Positions 5,662 through 6,364 of a stretch of DNA of 6,364 nucleotides are shown in pieces. The number at the start of each line of letters is the position of its first letter. Positions within the stretch are counted from its first letter, which is position 1. Location: the NCBI GenBank assembly GCA_902797345.1, contig CADBSL010000092.1, positions 1 through 6,364 of the forward strand, in the 5' to 3' direction. This DNA is from an uncultured Eubacteriales bacterium (GTDB taxonomy: Bacteria > Bacillota > Clostridia > Peptostreptococcales > Anaerovoracaceae). The notes under the pieces are model-generated. The model was not told the origin of the DNA. It saw only the letters and a list, made by a program, of their open reading frames with translations, and searched no databases. A program made the position numbers and the translations under genes.

Positions 5662-6364
5662 ATTCGTTCTCCGGAAACTGATACTTCAGGACCGGTTCTC
5701 TGGCTGCTTTGACCTCGTCCAGACGCCGTACCGGTGTGGTCACCGGCGAAGCTGCCACCGCTTCCGGGTTGGCGATGATCTCGTTGTAGATCTTGATGAA
5801 GGCGTCGATGACCTGATCCATGGTCTCCCTGGATTCGGTCTCGGTGGGTTCGATCATCAGCGCTTCATGGACGATCAGCGGGAAATACATGGTTGGCGGA
5901 TGGATGCCGAAGTCCAGCAGGGCTTTGGCAACATCCAAGGCCGAAACATGGTTTTCCTTGTGGATCTTCTCCAGACTGAGAACGAACTCGTGCATGCAGG
6001 TCCGGTCGTAAGCCACCGGATAATAATCCTTCAGTTTTTCCATCATATAGTTGGCATTCAGGACTGCATTTCTGGCCACATCCGGGATCCCCTCTTTACC
6101 CAGGGAAAGGATGTAGGTGAGGGCTTTGATGTACACCAGGAAATTCCCGTAGAATCCGGTCATATCGCCGATGCTTTCCGGCCCTTTCTTCATTCCGTCC
6201 TCCGTCACTCTCATTCCCGGCAGGAAGGGGGCCAGGTGGCTCTTGCATCCGCAGGGGCCGCTTCCGGGACCGCCGCCGCCGTGAGGCGTGGAGAAAGTCT
6301 TGTGCAGATTCAGGTGCACCACATCGAAGCCGATGTCGCCGGGCCGTACCAGGCCCACTACGGC
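5660..6364 (-). CDS. gcvPB: Glycine dehydrogenase (decarboxylating) subunit 2, C-terminal half (partial)
   Basis: The PLP-binding subunit of the split P-protein of the glycine cleavage system; with GcvPA it decarboxylates glycine and passes the aminomethyl group to lipoyl-GcvH. The frame is open to the right edge, giving 234 residues of a protein usually near 480-500; the N-terminal half lies outside the window. The GTG at 6358 is an internal valine codon, not a start. VVHLNLHKTFSTPHGGGGPG contains the lysine that binds PLP (codon 6301-6299), and the glycine-rich loop follows it. PTETESRETMDQVIDAF and TPVRRLDEVKAAREPVLKY near the C-terminus are typical of the PB subunit. An oddity is GSGPCGCK, where relatives mostly have GPVGVK. 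It leads the visible operon gcvPB-lplA-lpdA; gcvPA is expected directly upstream, beyond 6364. Confidence 0.96.
   Translation of the reverse strand, partial: AVVGLVRPGDIGFDVVHLNLHKTFSTPHGGGGPGSGPCGCKSHLAPFLPGMRVTEDGMKKGPESIGDMTGFYGNFLVYIKALTYILSLGKEGIPDVARNAVLNANYMMEKLKDYYPVAYDRTCMHEFVLSLEKIHKENHVSALDVAKALLDFGIHPPTMYFPLIVHEALMIEPTETESRETMDQVIDAFIKIYNEIIANPEAVAASPVTTPVRRLDEVKAAREPVLKYQFPENE

Noticed and set aside
5660..6358. GTG at 6358 as the start of a short gcvPB
   Set aside because: The frame stays open to the window edge and the start would cut just ahead of the PLP lysine; the gene is a normal one truncated by the window.
1..6364. tRNA, rRNA, CRISPR, insertion sequence, prophage, defence or toxin-antitoxin elements
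   Set aside because: None seen: nearly all bases belong to five housekeeping-type genes, and no repeat-spacer pattern, transposase motif or terminal inverted repeats were found by eye.

Overview
The window is a compact stretch of bacterial chromosome with every gene on the minus strand. It reads best as a member of the Bacillota, probably class Clostridia. The RpoB sequence has the Clostridia-type N-terminus (MPHPVKTGKKTRMSFSKINE) and rifampicin region, the promoters are sigma-A consensus, the Shine-Dalgarno sites are strong, and the glycine decarboxylase is of the split (two-subunit) type. Base composition is moderately GC-rich, with ATC for Ile and CGG/AGA for Arg used often. The species cannot be named from this sequence alone.

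In transcription order (right to left): the C-terminal half of gcvPB, glycine decarboxylase subunit 2 (5660-6364, running off the right edge); lplA, lipoate-protein ligase (4667-5647); lpdA, dihydrolipoyl dehydrogenase (3257-4645); an Rrf2-family regulator with three cysteines (2764-3186); and the first 849 codons of rpoB (1-2549, running off the left edge). The spacers gcvPB-lplA (12 nt) and lplA-lpdA (21 nt) hold little more than a ribosome-binding site, so these three genes look like one operon for the glycine cleavage/lipoate pathway. LplA would attach lipoate to GcvH, GcvP (PA+PB) would load the aminomethyl group on it, and LpdA would reoxidise the dihydrolipoyl arm with NAD+. GcvT, GcvH and GcvPA are not in the window and would be expected to the right of it.

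The Rrf2 gene has its own promoter (TTGAAA-17-TATAAT) in the 70-nt gap after lpdA and is closed by a perfect 11-bp intrinsic terminator. Directly behind that terminator comes a consensus promoter for rpoB (TTGACT-17-TATTAT), followed by a leader of about 124 nt that contains an imperfect direct repeat. No gene-free stretch exceeds 214 bases.

No novel multi-gene system is visible. All five genes belong to well-known families. The points worth a second look are the position of rpoB (not preceded by rplL), the repeat in its leader, and the Fe-S-type Rrf2 regulator sitting alone behind a glycine cleavage operon.
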